A DNA stretch of 56,423 nucleotides. Origin: Lacrimispora amygdalina (GTDB lineage: Bacteria; Bacillota; Clostridia; Lachnospirales; Lachnospiraceae). Shown one piece after another: positions 1-9,044 of the stretch (its first letter is position 1; every line of letters starts with the position of its first letter). The DNA is taken from assembly GCF_900205965.1 (NCBI RefSeq), contig NZ_OAOF01000024.1, positions 1-56,423 of the forward strand, written 5' to 3'. The notes below the pieces were generated by a model that made no database searches, was not told the DNA's origin, and saw nothing but the letters and a program-made list of their open reading frames with translations. The translations under genes were made by a program, and so were the position numbers.

Positions 1-890
1 ATGTCAAAGGGTATCTCATCGTCAATACACCGCTCATTTCCGTTCAACTTCTCATAATGAGAATTATCCCGTCTGAATATGACGCTCTCGCGCTTATCCC
101 GCTTGATTTTGCCCGCTTTGATGAGGGCCTCCTTTTCCGCCCGTATGCGCTCCAATAAAACTGGCGCAGGTTCATCAGCGGGATCTTGCGGGACGAGCTT
201 GCCCATCACCGCCGCTTGAAGAATGGACTTCTTCAAGTCGCTGGGGAACGCCGCGTTAAGGGCGGTCAGCTTTTGCTCGGCGGCGGCGTAGTCCGCGATG
301 TTCGGGAGCAGTTTCTCTATGCGGGCGACTATGCGGTATTGCTCGGCGAGCGGCGGGAGGGGGAGCAACAGATGACGTAGTGAGCTTAACGACACGGTTT
401 TTTGTGCTGTACCTGTCGCACTATCGTCGCATTGTTGCTTTATGAGTGGAGTTTGAAGTAGCATCATCAGATAATCGATGTTATCAATGATTGGTTTAAT
501 CAATGCAATATGGCGCTGAAAACAAAACTTTCGGCTATTTTCCACCACAAGTGGTATTCCATATGACCCAGTAACAGTAAACAGAATATCACCAATTTCC
601 GCTTTCCGCTGGGGCTGAATATTATTATAGTATTCCTCTGATACGAAGCGCGTATTGCTCCAATCAAAATAACCTTGCGATACATTAGAAATCACAAGAA
701 ATGGAATTCCTGACGATGTTTGCGGCGGCGGTTGGTGGTCACCATCTGTAATTGAAGAGCAGATGTTTTCAAGCCGCACCCAAACCCATCCCTCCGGCAC
801 GTCAAACGGCAAGTCGGCATAAGGCAAATTATCTGAATCAGTAAATGACAAGTGCGGCGGAACTTTACCCTGCACGATATCAAATGTGGC
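1..890 (-). pseudogene. hsdS: Type I restriction specificity subunit HsdS, N-truncated, running off the left edge
   Basis: The reverse strand is open from 890 to base 1. It encodes a target-recognition domain starting around DVPEGWVWVRL, then LLLPLPPLAEQYRIVARIEK, a helical spacer, KKSILQAAVMGKLVPQD and the linker ending IDDEIPFD. This is the usual HsdS order: first recognition domain, central conserved region, then a second recognition domain that would lie left of base 1. HsdS determines the DNA sequence recognised by the HsdM/HsdR methylase-nuclease complex. The normal N-terminal conserved region is missing: an in-frame stop lies at 891-893 and no start codon with a ribosome site precedes the homology. 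The gene therefore looks truncated by a rearrangement whose junction is near 891-897. No hsdR or hsdM is visible here. Confidence 0.8.
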
Positions 891-896
891 TCATTT

Positions 897-1055
897 TATG
901 AAAAACGAGGAAATTCCATTTCACCGTTAAGAGCTCAATTAATCAGTAAAGGTATTATTTACTCCACAGGGCATGGAGAGATAGATTTTACGGTGCCACT
1001 TTTTGATGAATATTTAAAGCGAATTAATCCAGGACTTAAAATTGATAAAGAGTAG
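897..1055 (+). pseudogene. C-terminal fragment of a larger protein (ATPase-like tail)
   Basis: About 52 codons ending at 1055 read like the end of a larger protein: SPLRAQLISKGIIYSTGHGE, then a segment ending in FTVPLFDEYLKR. I associate this with the tail of a family of ATP-binding proteins carrying a C-terminal winged helix, but that is from memory and uncertain. There is no start codon with a ribosome site at the head of the homology. The frame upstream overlaps the opposite-strand hsdS fragment. The piece is followed by a good terminator at 1103-1130, as expected for a real gene end. It is best read as the stump of a gene cut at the same junction that truncated hsdS. Confidence 0.4.
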
Positions 1056-1071
1056 TAACAAAGGCAGACGG

Positions 1072-1350
1072 CTATAAAAAAAATAAAAACAGTACTGATG
1101 TTCTCCCGCATATTTTTGCGGGAGTTTTTTCTTGGGATGTTTTGAAAATATAAATTGTGAAACTACTTTGACAATTTACATTTATCATAATGTATTCTTC
1201 CACGGCCTTTTTCGGCATCTTCCAGGCTCGGCCGATGTGAAAGGTTTTAATCTTTTTCCCTCGGAGTAATTCATAGGCAGCATTCTTGCCAATTCCAAGC
1301 ATTTCGCATAAATCTTCAATCGTTACTAAATCATCGTAAGATTCAAACAT
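1072..1350 (-). CDS. Excisionase-like helix-turn-helix protein
   Basis: Residues about 8-55 form a MerR/excisionase-type DNA-binding helix-turn-helix (VTIEDLCEMLGIGKNAAYEL followed by a basic stretch and AWKMPKKAVEEYI). Such 60-70-residue proteins act as excisionases or small regulators in integrative elements, binding attachment sites or promoters. The 92-residue length is longer than usual. The last 35 residues are low complexity and are encoded across the terminator hairpin at 1103-1130, so the original C-terminus may have been replaced by the same rearrangement that cut the flanking genes. A weak AAGGAAAT ribosome site precedes the ATG. No integrase is adjacent. Confidence 0.7.
   Translation of the reverse strand: MFESYDDLVTIEDLCEMLGIGKNAAYELLRGKKIKTFHIGRAWKMPKKAVEEYIMINVNCQSSFTIYIFKTSQEKTPAKICGRTSVLFLFFL
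1103..1130 (+). terminator. Intrinsic terminator
   Basis: A perfect 8-bp stem (CTCCCGCA 1103-1110 with TGCGGGAG 1117-1124), a six-base loop and a run of six T. It ends the gene fragment that stops at 1055. The reverse-strand HTH gene at 1072-1350 reads through this hairpin in its last codons. Confidence 0.85.
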
Positions 1351-1722
1351 ATAATATTTCCTTTCGTCTTTTATTTTTTATAAGCATGTTAGTTGAAGAT
1401 AAAAATCAAATCATTTAAGACGGGAATAATTAATCTTAGCTGGAGCATTTTGTATGACAAAATCGTTATCCTGTGTATATAAGAGAATAGATAAATCTAT
1501 CTAATATGAAATGAGTACCAAAAGGGAAATAGAGTGATGAAGTATATTAAAATTAACACTATATCTAACTAACTAATAGATAAAAAATATTTAGTTAGTT
1601 AGCCTGCAAATAAAAAATCAAGTTAAATTTTAAAAAACTTTGAAAATTTTATGCAGGTTGAAAAATAGGTATTAAAATAAGACCGCCAGATTATGCCGGT
1701 CTGAAAGAAAGCTATGTGATGG
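1351..1722. other. AT-rich non-coding gap with a 12-bp inverted repeat
   Basis: No convincing gene. It contains a perfect inverted repeat, CTAACTAACTAA at 1565-1576 and TTAGTTAGTTAG at 1591-1602, separated by 14 bases and lying about 120 bp beyond the stop codon of the IS110 transposase. There is no T-run, so it is not an obvious terminator. It may be an operator, or part of the site into which the insertion sequence moved. Confidence 0.6.
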
Positions 1723-2943
1723 TTAGTCCGATGTGGGAAGAGTGGCAAGATATTCTTTGACCCTTCCGTAGTAAATACGTAAAAACTTATTGGCACCTGC
1801 GGTCATGTAGACGTAATAAGGCTTGCCTTGAGTACGTTTCTTGTCCATGAATAGATATACCGCATCATCCGGTTTGGTCTTGATCAGTACATCCATGACC
1901 TGAAACAAGGTCTTGCGTAACACTGGCGAGCCGTGTTTGGAAGCATGTACGCTTTTCTGGGAATAATCCCCGGAATCATTTACGCCGGGATCCACTCCAG
2001 CAAATGCCGTGATAGCGCCTTTGTGGGTAAAACGTGCCACATCCCCGATTTCAGCCATAAGCTGAGGCCCTAGAGATGGACCCACGCCCTTCATCGCCAT
2101 GACAACCGAATATTCCGGCAGTTTGGAGGCAGTTTCATTCATAAGTGAGCGCAGCTGCTCAACGGTCTGGGAAGCGGCGTTTAATTGCTGGATTGCCTGT
2201 TTGACGATGCGCTTGGTAAAATTGTCCTTTGGAAGTACGGGAATAAGCTCCTTAGCTGTCCTGTAGATTTCTTCGGCTTTTGACTTGCTGAAGTTGAACT
2301 TCTTGCGGCCACACCACTTTTGATAGCGGTCTGTAAAAGCATTCAGGGACATTTTACGGCCACAATCCACATGCCAGTATGTATCAAGGAAATCAACCCA
2401 TTTCTGGCTGCCATCCTCACGGGCTGGACTGTCAAAGTAAGTGTTGGCCCCCGGATGAGTCTGATCGATAAGGCCAATCAGGTTGTTTTTCATGGCGGTT
2501 TTGTGCTTCATGTAAAAATCAAACTGTCGGTTCATGGTTTTTAGTTGGGTACGTAATTCATCCATAAGATTATACTGTTTCAGATTTGCCCAACAGTCAA
2601 GAGTGTAACGTGCGATTTTTACGGAATCTGCCTTATCCGTCTTTACCCTGCGGAGAGGATTGTCCTGTCCCTGAAAGTTATGAATGATCTGAGGATTCAC
2701 AGCGCTTACGAAAAAGCCTGCCTGTGACAGTTGGCGAGCAACGGGTTCATAGTAGCGTCCGGTGCATTCCATGACAATGCGTGTTTCACCGTCAAGAGAA
2801 TTAATAAGTTCAGTTAATGATTGGAAACCAGTTGACCGATGTGGAACATCAAATGGTTTTACCACAACTTCCCCGCCGGGACGTAAGACGGCTATCGTGC
2901 TTTTTCTCTTGGAAACATCAATACCTACTGCGTTCATGTTCAT
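1723..2943 (-). mobile_element. IS110-family transposase, intact
   Basis: A 406-residue transposase of the IS110 family. The N-terminal RuvC-like DEDD domain shows D9 in GIDVSK, the glutamate of MECTGRYYEP and the aspartates of KTDKADSVKIA. The C-terminal half has the Transposase_20 signature FAGVDPGVNDSGDYS followed by SKHGSPVLRK, containing the serine nucleophile region. Length and domain order are typical, so the gene looks functional. The ATG at 2943 is preceded by AAGGAGTGAC. IS110 enzymes recombine a circular intermediate with a target chosen by an RNA made from the non-coding end of the element, and lack classical terminal inverted repeats. About 300 bp of non-coding DNA lies upstream. 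Confidence 0.95.
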
Positions 2944-3160
2944 AAAAATGTCACTCCTTATTTTTGGATTGCAAATGGTCAGTGCCAGTTTTACTCATTG
3001 CCCATTCAATCTACTGTGATGTGACACGAACGCACCCATAAGGCGGATCAACCTGCGTAAAACGAACGCTGCGAATGAAGAGCTGGTTAGCAGACTAACT
3101 TACGGACGCGAAGTCCAAGGAGGTGACCGCTATACCGATTGCTCTTATCATTCTAACAGC
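2944..3160 (-). ncRNA. Candidate IS110 non-coding end / bridge-RNA region
   Basis: This stretch upstream of the IS110 transposase has no gene but shows short paired segments, for example GGAC-ttcgc-GTCC on the reverse strand (3094-3106). In the IS110 group the non-coding end upstream of the transposase encodes the guide ('bridge') RNA. Position, length and apparent structure fit, but the limits of the element cannot be set by eye because IS110 leaves little or no target duplication. Inference only. Confidence 0.35.
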
Positions 3161-3240
3161 TTAAGCAACAAGATGGATAATTCCTTACTGGCTGTAAGGG
3201 ATATTAACCATAAATATATTGTAGTAGGAGGAAATGTCAT
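3150..3240 (+). repeat. Conserved leader, copy 1 (upstream of mobC)
   Basis: A 30-base block at 3150-3179 matches 41326-41355 at 26 of 30 positions. A second block, ATAAATATATTG, recurs nearer the start codon. Both copies end about 60 bases before a start codon, so this looks like a duplicated 5' leader or promoter block rather than an insertion-sequence end. Confidence 0.6.
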
Positions 3241-3540
3241 ATGAAAAAATCTAAAAGCCTTACGATTCGCTATACGGAAAAGGAGGATGCGAAGATTAGG
3301 AAAGGGGCGGAAAAATCGGGTATGACTGCTTCGGAATATGTAAGACGTGCTTCTTTAAATTCCAGAACAAGGGTGAGAAAAATTCCGGAAGAAAAAGTGC
3401 GGATGATATCTCAGACGCAGGCTAGCCTCAATGATCTTATGATAATGGAAGAGAATGGAAGTGAACCTTCCGAAGCAATAAAATTAAAGATTAAAGAAAT
3501 ACAGGAAGGGCTGAATAACATATGGACATTGTTAAGTTAG
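3241..3540 (+). CDS. mobC: MobC-like relaxosome accessory protein
   Basis: A 99-residue basic protein with a ribbon-helix-helix start (LTIRYTEKEDAKIRKGAEKS, then GMTASEYVRRASL) and a helical C-terminus, typical of MobC proteins. These bind the transfer origin and help the relaxase nick DNA during conjugative mobilization. GTAGGAGGAAATGTCAT gives a strong ribosome site before the ATG. The end overlaps the relaxase gene by 19 bases, so the two are translationally coupled. The origin of transfer is probably just upstream, but I could not define a nick site. Insertion of the IS110 element upstream may have separated it from its promoter. Confidence 0.8.
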   Translation: MKKSKSLTIRYTEKEDAKIRKGAEKSGMTASEYVRRASLNSRTRVRKIPEEKVRMISQTQASLNDLMIMEENGSEPSEAIKLKIKEIQEGLNNIWTLLS

Positions 3541-4031
3541 AAACAGGGAAAAACGGGTATAGAGACCGTAATGCATTAAGAGTCTTAATTGCTTATGCAA
3601 CTTGTCCGGAGAAGACAAAGGGGTATATCGGAGCGATTGGAACCAATCCTGATGATCCGGCTAAAATGCTGGAACAAATGCAATTTGTAAAGAAAGCATA
3701 TGGGAAGAACGATAGAAATTATAGACAACTCAGGCATATCATAATTTCTCCAGATCCCAAGTGGGGGATTACCGCAGACGTTGCTTACAGAATGGCTTAT
3801 GATATCGCGAAATTTTATGGGAACCGTTATCAGATTTGTTTTGGCGTTCATTCCGACACAGACCATATACATATCCATCTGGTTCAAAATACAGTTAGCT
3901 ATATAGACGGAAAGCTGTTTAGTGGAGCGTGGGTAGAGTTGAATGAGTTTAAGATGCATGTAAAACAGGTCGTATACCGTTATTTACCGCAGATCCAGAC
4001 AACTATGGAAGAATTTGAATTTATGGAATAA
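3522..4031 (+). CDS. Short MobA/VirD2-type relaxase
   Basis: A 169-residue relaxase with the HUH metal site HSDTDHIHIH (H110, H115, H117, H119) and a candidate nicking tyrosine at Y25 in AYATCPEKTKG. It would cut one strand at the transfer origin and carry it into the recipient. Only the nuclease domain is present; most MOBP relaxases have several hundred residues including a C-terminal domain. It ends cleanly with a stop after EEFEFME, and the degraded copy at 11.05-11.3 kb ends at a similar point, so the short form may be natural to this family rather than a truncation. Confidence 0.8.
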   Translation: MDIVKLETGKNGYRDRNALRVLIAYATCPEKTKGYIGAIGTNPDDPAKMLEQMQFVKKAYGKNDRNYRQLRHIIISPDPKWGITADVAYRMAYDIAKFYGNRYQICFGVHSDTDHIHIHLVQNTVSYIDGKLFSGAWVELNEFKMHVKQVVYRYLPQIQTTMEEFEFME

Positions 4032-4265
4032 ATCCATTTTTAAGACCAATTTTAAACCAGCTTTGGGTTGCTGAGTTATGTTTTTTAGACAGGATTTAAA
4101 CAATTAGAGATTCCGTTTTAATGGGAAATATGATTTATAAAAAGCATGATAAGCCCTGCCAAAAAGATAGAACAGTCTTGCTGCATGTGATCATGTTAAA
4201 TATGTCTCTTGAATAACCATGAAGGGGGTGGCGGGACATAAAATGGATACAAGTAATAAATTTGT

Positions 4266-5163
4266 CTATTGCATATTTAATGTTTCCGCAATACTATACA
4301 GCGCGGCACTGGCCTCTGCACCATTCTCTGAATCGATGATGTGCCAGTTGTGATTCCCAACAGGCACCGCTTTCACACTTCTTTCCGCGTCGTTGTTATC
4401 GGGCGGTATTTCTGGATCTTCCAGAAATACTCCTAAAAATGGTTCCTGGTTAATCGAGTAATCAAGCGCACCGGCCAGGTTGGAACTTTTATCTAAGCCC
4501 TTTTTACCAGCCTGTTCCTTAACCCACGCAAAATAAGCATCTACTAAAGGGCGGACGGATCGTTTCCTGTTATCCAATCGTTCCTCTTTCGATGATTCTT
4601 TATCCATGTGATCGACATGGTAGATGGCTGCGATTCTCTTGATTGCTTCCGCAGCTGCCTTTTGTCCAGGAGTAGAAGGTCCTTTTTTCCGCCGGCTTTG
4701 ATGATTTCAGCATACCTGCGTCTAATATGAGCCCAACATCCTGCAACTTTTAAGTCCTCAGTCCGCTCCTTCACCAGCGTATGGTATACCTGGTAGCCAT
4801 CCGTTACAAGTGTTTCTCTGTATCCTTTTAAAAACTCTCTTGAAGCGGCAGTCCCTCTCGTTCCAGCATACTCGTGAAGGAATACTGGTGATTTTTTCTT
4901 CCTTTCTGACGAATGATAAACCCACATATACTGCTTCCCTTTCTCTGGCATTACAAAAGGTGTTCATCGCAGTGTATAAGTTCTGCTTTCATCATGCCTG
5001 TCACTGGGCCAAGATAGTATTGAAAGATGTGGAACATCCAACCTGCCATGTCCTGTCTTGGAATGTCTGCGTCAAGCCTTAAAAACTCCTCGGACAGCCT
5101 GTTCAGAGAGATTGCATTGACGTACTTGGCATGAAAGATAGCGGAGGCCAGCTCCGGAGTCAA
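4266..5163 (-). pseudogene. IS66-family transposase (TnpC), frameshifted
   Basis: Three reading-frame pieces on the reverse strand together match IS66 TnpC in order. They are 5163-4951 (TPELASAIFHAKYVNAISLN region), 4951-4544 (GKQYMWVYHSS, VTDGYQVYHTL, AGCWAHIRRR, the DDE core) and 4607-4266 (IPPDNNDAERSVK, the catalytic glutamate region). At least two frameshifts separate them, so the transposase is dead. Weaker homology to the N-terminal part continues to about 5430 with stops. No accompanying tnpA/tnpB was seen. It sits directly after the relaxase and probably inserted into a former mobile element. Confidence 0.9.
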
Positions 5164-5703
5164 GTTGCTGTGACTTAATAGAATCAGCAGAATCCCTGTG
5201 CGGAGAATCCCGCTTGTATCATGACTTCCAACATATACCTTGATGTAATGCTACAGTACTTCGAAGTAAGTCGGTACATGTTTAAGATCCTTGTATATTA
5301 CACCCGGCAGATAATGTCAGCCCTTTGGAACGAAGTTTGCGCCTACTAACGAGGACTGTTTCCATATCCAGTTCTTCGGAAATTCCATTCTCATCAGTGA
5401 CTCAGCCTCATTGAGGATACACAGGTTTTCAAGGTCAAATAAAATGAATATGTGATTAGGTCTAAATTATTCAGACCGTCCGCTGGAAGAACTTACGGAA
5501 AAAGATATGCGGAAATATCATATCAAAAAAAAATCTCAAATCTCTTCTAACTTTCCAAAGAAGTAGATGGATATTTATTCTTCCTCTTGGTTATTAGATA
5601 AGTGAATAACCGCTGACCCGTATACGTTGAGTTCGTATTTCTAAGATGACACAAGCATAGGAACGCATTTTTTAGGTTACTTATCCACAGATTATTGGGC
5701 ACT
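5164..5703. other. Decayed IS66 N-terminal region and non-coding DNA
   Basis: 5164-5430 holds eroded codons of the IS66 transposase N-terminus on the reverse strand. Near 5465-5565 the forward strand reads a short open stretch with SDRPLEELTEKDMRKYHIKK before a stop, which looks like a gene remnant I cannot assign. Nothing else was recognised. Confidence 0.4.
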
Positions 5704-6642
5704 TCAGATAAGCTGCTGGCATATACGGATAAACTCTGTCGTTGCCTTATTGGTATAGCGTTTTTTGTTAGTCAGGGCGTAGTAATTGCGATAGGTCTTT
5801 TTGCTTTTTATCTGATAGTAGACCATATCACAGGCAGGGGAATGAGTGATGATCAAATTGCTTACCCAGACGGCGCCGATACCGGCACGGGCCAGGTTAT
5901 ACGCAGTTGTGGACTGATCCACTTTGAAGAGGATATTAGGTGTAAAGCCGGCATCATGGCAGATTTCCATTGTTATTTGATGCAGATTTGTACCAGGGCT
6001 TAAAAATATCATCGGAATATCGGCAAAACATTCAGCCGGAATCTGTGGCCGCTCGTTCCATGAAAATTCTGGGCTGCATATCTGCTCATGCGAAAGGGCG
6101 TATTCTTTATATGCTTTATTGATCGCAAAAGAGCAGGGGACGGCCAGCAGGATATAGTCCTGAAAAACCGGAGCCTGGGTGAAAATCTGAGGATCAAAGG
6201 TACCGGCGTTGAATGAGACACTGACCCGACCGTTCTGTAAAGCCTGCAGATTAGCCTCAGGGCTGCTTTCATGAATTTTAATCCGGATACCAGGATACCG
6301 CTTCATAAACTGATTAATCATAGGAGGAAGAATATAGGAATTAGTATATTGGGTTCCGGCAATATATAATTCACCTGTAGACAAGTCAGAAAGATCTGCC
6401 AGCTGCTGTTTGAGTTCATATTCCAGATGCCAGATTTCTTCTGCCTTTTTTATATATAATTCACCCGCCTGGGTCAGTTTAAGCGGGTGGGCATTACGGT
6501 CAAAAAAAGCACTTCCCCAAAGCTCTTCTTCCTTGCGGACGGCGATGCTTAAGGCTGGCTGAGAGATGAAGAGCAGTTCTGCGGCCATTGAAAAACTTCT
6601 TGTTTTATAAATTGTATAGATATATTTCATGGCATTAGTCAT
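5704..6642 (-). CDS. LysR-family transcriptional regulator (carboxylate operon)
   Basis: A 312-residue LysR-type regulator. Residues 1-60 are the winged helix-turn-helix (SMAAELLFISQPALSIAVRK), followed by a periplasmic-binding-protein-like effector domain (STGELYIAGTQYTNSYILPP onwards). Length is normal. It is transcribed away from the permease-hydrolase-dehydratase operon beginning at 6820, the standard arrangement in which the regulator controls its divergent neighbour and senses a pathway metabolite. The inducer is unknown but is likely the transported acid or its product. The gene appears intact; its stop lies close to decayed mobile DNA. Confidence 0.9.
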   Translation of the reverse strand: MTNAMKYIYTIYKTRSFSMAAELLFISQPALSIAVRKEEELWGSAFFDRNAHPLKLTQAGELYIKKAEEIWHLEYELKQQLADLSDLSTGELYIAGTQYTNSYILPPMINQFMKRYPGIRIKIHESSPEANLQALQNGRVSVSFNAGTFDPQIFTQAPVFQDYILLAVPCSFAINKAYKEYALSHEQICSPEFSWNERPQIPAECFADIPMIFLSPGTNLHQITMEICHDAGFTPNILFKVDQSTTAYNLARAGIGAVWVSNLIITHSPACDMVYYQIKSKKTYRNYYALTNKKRYTNKATTEFIRICQQLI

Positions 6643-6819
6643 AAAAAAACTCCTTTAATTCAAAATATTACACAAATGATATAAAAATAATTTATGGTTT
6701 AATTAATTATATAAATTTGATTTTAACACAAAGTTAGAGTATATTCAAGATACATCACAAGCTTAATGATGATCCAAATTTTCCGGAAGAAATGGAGAAC
6801 AGAGCAAAAAGGAGGAAAC
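6643..6819. promoter_or_regulatory. Divergent promoter region between LysR and permease
   Basis: An AT-rich 177-bp gap between divergent genes. A dyad ATTTAT (6690-6695) ... ATAAAT (6711-6716) surrounds the palindrome TTAATTAA (6699-6706), a plausible LysR-binding site. No exact -35/-10 pair is assigned. The permease ribosome site AAAAAGGAGGAAAC lies at 6806-6819. Confidence 0.45.
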
Positions 6820-8085
6820 ATGTCGCATAGTACAATTGCAATTATTATTTTAATAATCACTATGATGATGGTAATGATAGATAAAATTCCGTTAGCAGCA
6901 ACAGCTATGTTCGCTGCGCTGGCAATGTCTGTTACAGGGGTACAGCCGCTTAATAAGGCTTTCGAGTATTTTGGTAACTCAACAGTGGTTTTCTGCGGTG
7001 CATCCATGATCGTCTGCAATGGATTGTTTCAGACCGGTGCAATTCAAAAAATTACCAATGTATTATTCAGTAAATTATCACAGAGAAGTGAACGTGCAGT
7101 CGTAGCCGCCTTTTCTGCATTTACCGGACTGGTAACCGGTTTCACGACTAACACGGCGATTGCCGCAACGATGGTGCCGGTCGCCCGTTCAATTGCTCAG
7201 AATTCCAACGGGAAAGTGAAAGCAAAGAATTTGCTGATGCCGGTCGGGACGATGAGCACGATTGGATCCCCGCTGTCACTTTCCGGTGCTGCAGCAGTAG
7301 CCGCTGCCGGAGCGATGGTAATTGAGGCAGGAGCGGATATATCATTTTTTGCAATGGCACCCATTGCCATTGTAATGATTATTGCGAGTACGTTGTATTT
7401 TGCAACGATCGGCTTCAACATGATGGTGAAATACTTTGATTTTGATGATCCGGTGATTGAAATGGTAGCCGATGACGGCAAGGAGATTCCGAAATGGAAG
7501 ACGTATCTGAGCCTGATTGTTTTTCTGCTTATGGTAGCGGGATTCATTACCGGTGTATGGAATGTAGCAATCTGCTCGCTGCTCGGCGTATTGATCTTGT
7601 GGTTCAGCGGAGCGGTAAGTGTGAAAGAATCCATTAAGAGTTGCGACTGGAATGTTCTGATTGTTATGGCAGGGGTAACCTCCATGGCCGATGGCCTGAA
7701 TACGAGCGGTGCTGGTGAAGTGATTGCAGACTTTGTGATTGGATTGTTTGGCGGACAGAGTGCCAGTCCATTTACTATTATGATTGCGTTGGGCTTGATT
7801 GGATGGCTTCTTTCACAGTTCATGAGTAACACTGCGGCTAATGCAATCGTGGTTCCGATAGCAATATCCATGGCGCTGGCGCTGAATGTCAATCTGTTGT
7901 TCTTTTGTGTTCCGGTTATCATCGGTACAGCGATTGCAGTTACGACTCCACTGGCATCACCGACAACTGTAATTGTAATGCAGGGTGGCTTTCGTTTCAA
8001 AGATTTTGTCAAGATAGGACTGCCGTTAAGTGTCATATGCCTGATAATCATGTTTCTGATGGTACCGATTCTTTTTCCGGCATAA
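6820..8085 (+). CDS. SLC13/DASS-type carboxylate permease
   Basis: A 421-residue integral membrane protein with about ten to twelve hydrophobic segments. It carries the paired hairpin motifs typical of sodium-coupled anion symporters: GFTTNTAIAATMVPVARSIA with GSPLSLSGAAA in the first half, and QFMSNTAANAIVVPIAISMA with TTPLASPTTVIV in the second. These SNT/TNT-plus-proline loops bind substrate carboxylate and sodium in the SLC13/CitMHS fold. It probably imports a di- or tricarboxylate at the cell membrane. The start at 6820 is chosen over 6766 because AAGGAGG sits eight bases upstream. It is first in an operon with the hydrolase and dehydratase subunits, so its cargo should be their substrate. 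Confidence 0.85.
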   Translation: MSHSTIAIIILIITMMMVMIDKIPLAATAMFAALAMSVTGVQPLNKAFEYFGNSTVVFCGASMIVCNGLFQTGAIQKITNVLFSKLSQRSERAVVAAFSAFTGLVTGFTTNTAIAATMVPVARSIAQNSNGKVKAKNLLMPVGTMSTIGSPLSLSGAAAVAAAGAMVIEAGADISFFAMAPIAIVMIIASTLYFATIGFNMMVKYFDFDDPVIEMVADDGKEIPKWKTYLSLIVFLLMVAGFITGVWNVAICSLLGVLILWFSGAVSVKESIKSCDWNVLIVMAGVTSMADGLNTSGAGEVIADFVIGLFGGQSASPFTIMIALGLIGWLLSQFMSNTAANAIVVPIAISMALALNVNLLFFCVPVIIGTAIAVTTPLASPTTVIVMQGGFRFKDFVKIGLPLSVICLIIMFLMVPILFPA

Positions 8086-8121
8086 AAAAGCATCATATTA
8101 AAAGGAGTGGAATAACTGTTT

Positions 8122-9033
8122 ATGATAAACGAAAAATATTTTAAAGGATTTAAGCACCAGATAATCGATACCGGTGAAGTGTTGATACATACATGGGTCG
8201 CCGGTCATGGAAAAGAAGCGGTTCTTCTGCTTCATGGGCACCCTGAAAGTCATCTGATGTGGCATAAGGTCGCACCGGAGCTGGCGAAAGATTATACCGT
8301 AGTGGTGCCGGATCTGCGGGGATATGGCGAAAGTTCAAAGCCGCATGGTAAGGCGGATCATTCAAGCTATTCCAAACGCGCAATGTCAGACGATCAGGTA
8401 TTTGTGATGAAAGAACTTGGCTTTGAACGCTTCCATATCGTAGGACACGACCGCGGCGGCCGTGTTTGCCACCGGATGATGACCGATCATTCAGATAAGG
8501 TAAAGTCTGCGGTAATACTGGATATCATACCGACAATTGATGTATATGAACGTACGGATCAGATGATTGCCACAAAATATTGGCACTGGTTCTTTTATAT
8601 CCAGGCGGAGCCATTCCCGGAGAATTTCCTGGGATCCCAGCCTGAGTACTTTATTCGCAGCAATATTTTAAAGAAGACGATTCCGGGTTCACTGGCGGAA
8701 GATACATTTCCGGAAGATATCGTTCAGGAATATATCCGCTACTATTCCGATCCGGCTACGGTACATGCGATTGCTGAAGACTACCGTGCCAGCGTGACGG
8801 TTGACTGGGAACTGGATATGCAGGACCGGAACAAGAAATTGGAAGTTCCGCTGATGTGCATCTGGGGATCAGATGGAAATATCTGCAAGATATGGGATGT
8901 TGTTGATATCTGGAGCCGGCTGTCGGTTGATGTAAAGGGATATGGGGTTCCCGGCTGCGGGCATTTTGTCCCGGAAGAAAAACCCGAGGTCACTGTCGAA
9001 AAGATCAGAGAACATATAGAACGCAATAAATAG
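8122..9033 (+). CDS. Alpha/beta hydrolase of the fluoroacetate dehalogenase family
   Basis: A 303-residue alpha/beta hydrolase with HGHP (38-41, oxyanion hole), nucleophile D110 in GHDRGGR, R111 and R114, acid D134, H155-W156 in TKYWHWFFYI, Y221 in EDYRA, and catalytic H281 in GCGHFVPEE. These match, almost residue for residue, the fluoroacetate dehalogenase set (Asp110, Arg111, Arg114, Asp134, His155, Trp156, Tyr219, His280), in which the arginines hold the carboxylate and His/Trp/Tyr bind the leaving halide. The reaction would replace an alpha substituent (halogen, or perhaps an epoxide oxygen) with hydroxyl. AAAGGAGTGG precedes the ATG. It lies between a carboxylate permease and a hydro-lyase, so natural substrates other than fluoroacetate are likely. 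Confidence 0.85.
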   Translation: MINEKYFKGFKHQIIDTGEVLIHTWVAGHGKEAVLLLHGHPESHLMWHKVAPELAKDYTVVVPDLRGYGESSKPHGKADHSSYSKRAMSDDQVFVMKELGFERFHIVGHDRGGRVCHRMMTDHSDKVKSAVILDIIPTIDVYERTDQMIATKYWHWFFYIQAEPFPENFLGSQPEYFIRSNILKKTIPGSLAEDTFPEDIVQEYIRYYSDPATVHAIAEDYRASVTVDWELDMQDRNKKLEVPLMCIWGSDGNICKIWDVVDIWSRLSVDVKGYGVPGCGHFVPEEKPEVTVEKIREHIERNK

Positions 9034-9044
9034 GAGTGAGTTTT

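Noticed and set aside
7197..8096. Long reverse-strand open frame opposite the permease
   Set aside because: 299 codons, but the translation is low-complexity antisense of membrane helices (Ile/Thr/Pro/Ala-rich), has no family resemblance and no ribosome site. The forward permease explains it.
9036..9044. Earlier GTG start for the dehydratase large subunit
   Set aside because: It lies inside the ribosome site TAGGAGTGAG; the ATG at 9045 has correct spacing.
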